DNA from: Roseivivax marinus
GTDB taxonomy: Bacteria > Pseudomonadota > Alphaproteobacteria > Rhodobacterales > Rhodobacteraceae
DNA length: 64,000 nt
NCBI RefSeq assembly: GCF_900109705.1
Contig: NZ_FOAI01000015.1
Span: forward strand, 1-64,000
Direction of reading: 5' to 3'
The notes below the pieces were generated by a model. That model saw only the letters and a program-made list of their open reading frames with translations. It was not told where the DNA came from and ran no database searches. How positions within the stretch are numbered: the first letter of the stretch is position 1; each line of letters starts with the position of its first letter. Positions 62,221 through 64,000 of the stretch are shown here, one piece after another. Both the position numbers and the translations under genes were made by a program.

Positions 62221-63987
62221 ATGCCAAGCCAGACGGCCGACCTGACGCCGGCTCCCGCCGCGTCCCCCAAGACCCACATGACCGTCGTCGTCTGCGGCGA
62301 GGTCCGCTCCGGCAAGTCCACCGTGCTCGACGCGCTGGCCCGTCGGCGCCTGCCGAAACCGCTGGGCGCCTGCGATGGCGCAGCCCCCGCGGTCGCGGCG
62401 CTTCGCACGGTGGTGCGCCACCGCGGCAGCCCCGGCACTGCGCTGGTCCAGCGCGACGGGCGCATCGTCGAGCTGAGCGAGGGCAACGCCACGGATGCGC
62501 CCGACCTCGATGCCGTCGATCATCTGCTCATCTGGTCCGACAGCCCGCATCTCGCCGGAATCGAGCTGGTCGAGCTGCCGCTGACCACCGCCGAGGATCT
62601 GAGCGAAGACGACCGCGCCGTGCTGCGCGCCGCCGACGCGATGATCTGGGTGACCATCGGCTCTCAGGCCTGGCGCTTTACCGAGAAGACCATCCTCGAC
62701 GTGCTGGGCGAGGATCGGCCCGCGCACGCCCTGCTGACCGTGTCGCGCGCCGACAAGCTGCGCCGCGCGAAAGACCGGGACAAGCTGATGGACCGCCTCG
62801 TCCGCGAGACCGGCGACTACTTCGATGCCTGCCACCTTCTGAACGGATCGGGACGGAACCTCGATATGTCCCACGACAGCGACGCAGCCTGGAGCACCAC
62901 CGGAGCGAAGGCCATCTTCGACGTCCTGCGCCGCATCGGCGGCACGCTCGGGACACCCCCGGTCGAGGACGACGCCGCCGCGCAGCCGGCCTCCGGCGCC
63001 GAGATCGTGAACCTCGACACGCTGCGGCGTCATGGCTCCGACCGTCCTGCGAAGGCCTCCGACGGCCCTGCGAACCGCAACGCGGCGGAAGGAAAGACCG
63101 CCGTCTCGGCGGCCCCCGCGGACGAGGGCGAAGCCATCGCGCCAGAAAGGGTCCCGGCGGCAGGCACGGCAGACGCGTCGCGCACCAGGCGCGTGGCGTC
63201 CGGGACCCTGCCCGGCGCAGGAGGCGCCGTGGAGAGCCAGCCGGGCGACACGGCGGGTTCGGCGGCGGATGCGGTCCCCTCAGCCACGGGCGCCACTGCC
63301 GTGAAAGCGGTGACAGCGAACGTTTCCGCAGCGGCGTCCGGCCGAAAAACGGATGGGGATGCCTCCGCCGAGGGCAAAGCCAGATCGGATCGAGACCGGG
63401 ATGGTTCAGCCGCCGCGTCGAAGGGTTCCGATGCCCCTTCGACTGGTAACGACGCGGCCACTGGCCCGTTGACCGGGGAAGCGGAAGGCACCGGCAATGC
63501 CGCCCTCTCCGCCGAGGCGACCAAGACGAAGGACAGTTCGGCCGCCAGCGCGAAACCTGCTACCGGGAAGAAGCCTGGCTCAAGCGCGGCCTCGCCGAAC
63601 GCTGAGGCCGACGCCGCTCCTAAGAGCCCGGCGACCGGCCCGCTGGTCGATGCCCTGCGCGCGCTGGCCGGTGACATCCGTTCGGTCGAGGCGGCCTGCC
63701 TCCGCGGACCCGAGGGCACGGCGGCGCTGGCCGGCGATCCGGACCTCTGCCAGGGCCTCGATCGACAGGGCACCGACCTTTTCGCACGCGTGGCCGAGGC
63801 GTACCGCTTCGACGGCGCGGAGGGCGAGCTTGCCGCCGTCTCCGTCGTCGTGTCGGGCAAACGGCTGATGCTCGAACGATCCGGCCCGCACACTCTGTGT
63901 GTCCTGGCCGATGCGGGCGCCATGTCCGAGGGTCTCGCGCGGGCCACCATGCGCCGCTTCGACGAGGCCATCGCCGAGGCCTCCTGA
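62221..63987 (+). CDS. Degenerate GTPase with long linker and C-terminal Roadblock-like domain
   Basis: A 588-residue protein in three parts. Residues 18-245 are a GTPase-like domain with intact G1 GEVRSGKST (26-34). No DxxG is present at G3 (ELPLT at 118-122), and G4 reads SRAD (175-178); QAWRFTEK (149-156) matches small GTPase A. Residues ~272-470 are Ala/Ser/Asp/Lys-rich low complexity. Residues ~473-588 follow the Roadblock order helix, strands, helix, strands, helix (LVDALRALAGDI; EAACLRGPEGTAALAG; LFARVAEAYRF; LAAVSVVVSGKRLML; LARATMRRFDEAI). It starts 16 bases after dynamin-like gene 2. Probably binds GTP without normal hydrolysis and links to the Roadblock protein. Confidence 0.75.
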   Translation: MPSQTADLTPAPAASPKTHMTVVVCGEVRSGKSTVLDALARRRLPKPLGACDGAAPAVAALRTVVRHRGSPGTALVQRDGRIVELSEGNATDAPDLDAVDHLLIWSDSPHLAGIELVELPLTTAEDLSEDDRAVLRAADAMIWVTIGSQAWRFTEKTILDVLGEDRPAHALLTVSRADKLRRAKDRDKLMDRLVRETGDYFDACHLLNGSGRNLDMSHDSDAAWSTTGAKAIFDVLRRIGGTLGTPPVEDDAAAQPASGAEIVNLDTLRRHGSDRPAKASDGPANRNAAEGKTAVSAAPADEGEAIAPERVPAAGTADASRTRRVASGTLPGAGGAVESQPGDTAGSAADAVPSATGATAVKAVTANVSAAASGRKTDGDASAEGKARSDRDRDGSAAASKGSDAPSTGNDAATGPLTGEAEGTGNAALSAEATKTKDSSAASAKPATGKKPGSSAASPNAEADAAPKSPATGPLVDALRALAGDIRSVEAACLRGPEGTAALAGDPDLCQGLDRQGTDLFARVAEAYRFDGAEGELAAVSVVVSGKRLMLERSGPHTLCVLADAGAMSEGLARATMRRFDEAIAEAS

Positions 63988-64000
63988 CCGGCGGCCCGCG

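Noticed and set aside
1-64000. CRISPR arrays, insertion sequences, prophage genes or a riboswitch
   Set aside because: I looked for regularly spaced repeats, transposase or phage proteins and conserved riboswitch cores and saw none.

Overview
The window reads as chromosomal DNA of a high-GC marine-type alphaproteobacterium, most likely a Rhodobacterales (Roseobacter/Paracoccaceae) member. The grounds are the sqdBDC sulfolipid operon in the order known from Rhodobacter sphaeroides, Lon and an extended HU protein, a TRAP transporter, a group-2 (Pha/Mrp) antiporter with fused A and B subunits, a DmdA-like demethylase with methanethiol oxidase, and very frequent ATGA/GTGA start-stop overlaps. No CRISPR array, insertion sequence or rRNA was seen.

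Layout. 1-2080 is a visibly lower-GC patch with three or four unrecognised minus-strand genes; it abuts the 3' end of tRNA-Val(TAC), which suggests the edge of a genomic island. 2081-8745 (minus strand) is core DNA: two Val tRNAs flanking xylA, an HU-like gene, lon with a textbook terminator, a PAS protein and an old-yellow-enzyme reductase. 9280-12193 (plus) is sqdB-sqdD-sqdC. 12340-24045 is an eleven-gene run on the minus strand: a TPP enzyme, a uronate-dehydrogenase-like protein, an FAD oxidase, a complete HAAT/Liv-type ABC importer with an unknown 179-residue protein embedded in it, a 2-hydroxyacid dehydrogenase and a fumarylacetoacetase-family enzyme. Together they look like uptake and catabolism of one unidentified substrate. 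24196-28467 is a small Cys-motif protein divergent from a four-gene siderophore ABC importer. A catalase and a small P-loop kinase follow.

31040-39486 is a divergent methyl/sulfur locus around an IclR regulator. On one side are a DmdA-like folate-dependent demethylase and a MetF-like reductase. On the other are methanethiol oxidase (SBP56 family), a [2Fe-2S] ferredoxin, a CoA-binding protein, a rhodanese, an ECHDC3-type crotonase and an acyl-CoA synthetase. It resembles a demethylation route that leads to methanethiol oxidation. 39673-49648 holds a PutP-type symporter, tRNA-Thr, gamma-glutamyltransferase and the Mrp antiporter. 49885-54418 is a GntR regulator fused to an amidohydrolase, followed by a TRAP transporter. 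Next comes a membrane spermidine-synthase-like protein that seems to start at an AUC codon.

The strongest candidate for an undescribed system is 56566-63987. A stand-alone Roadblock/LC7 protein is followed by four co-directional P-loop GTPase genes in the order dynamin-like, small GTPase, dynamin-like, small GTPase. The two halves look like a tandem duplication. Both dynamin-like proteins carry a Trp/Arg-rich motif suited to membrane contact. The last protein has a degenerate GTPase domain, a long disordered linker and a C-terminal region that folds on paper like a second Roadblock domain. This points to a multi-GTPase membrane-remodelling or signalling machine with built-in Roadblock regulators. 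The cluster may continue past the window end.
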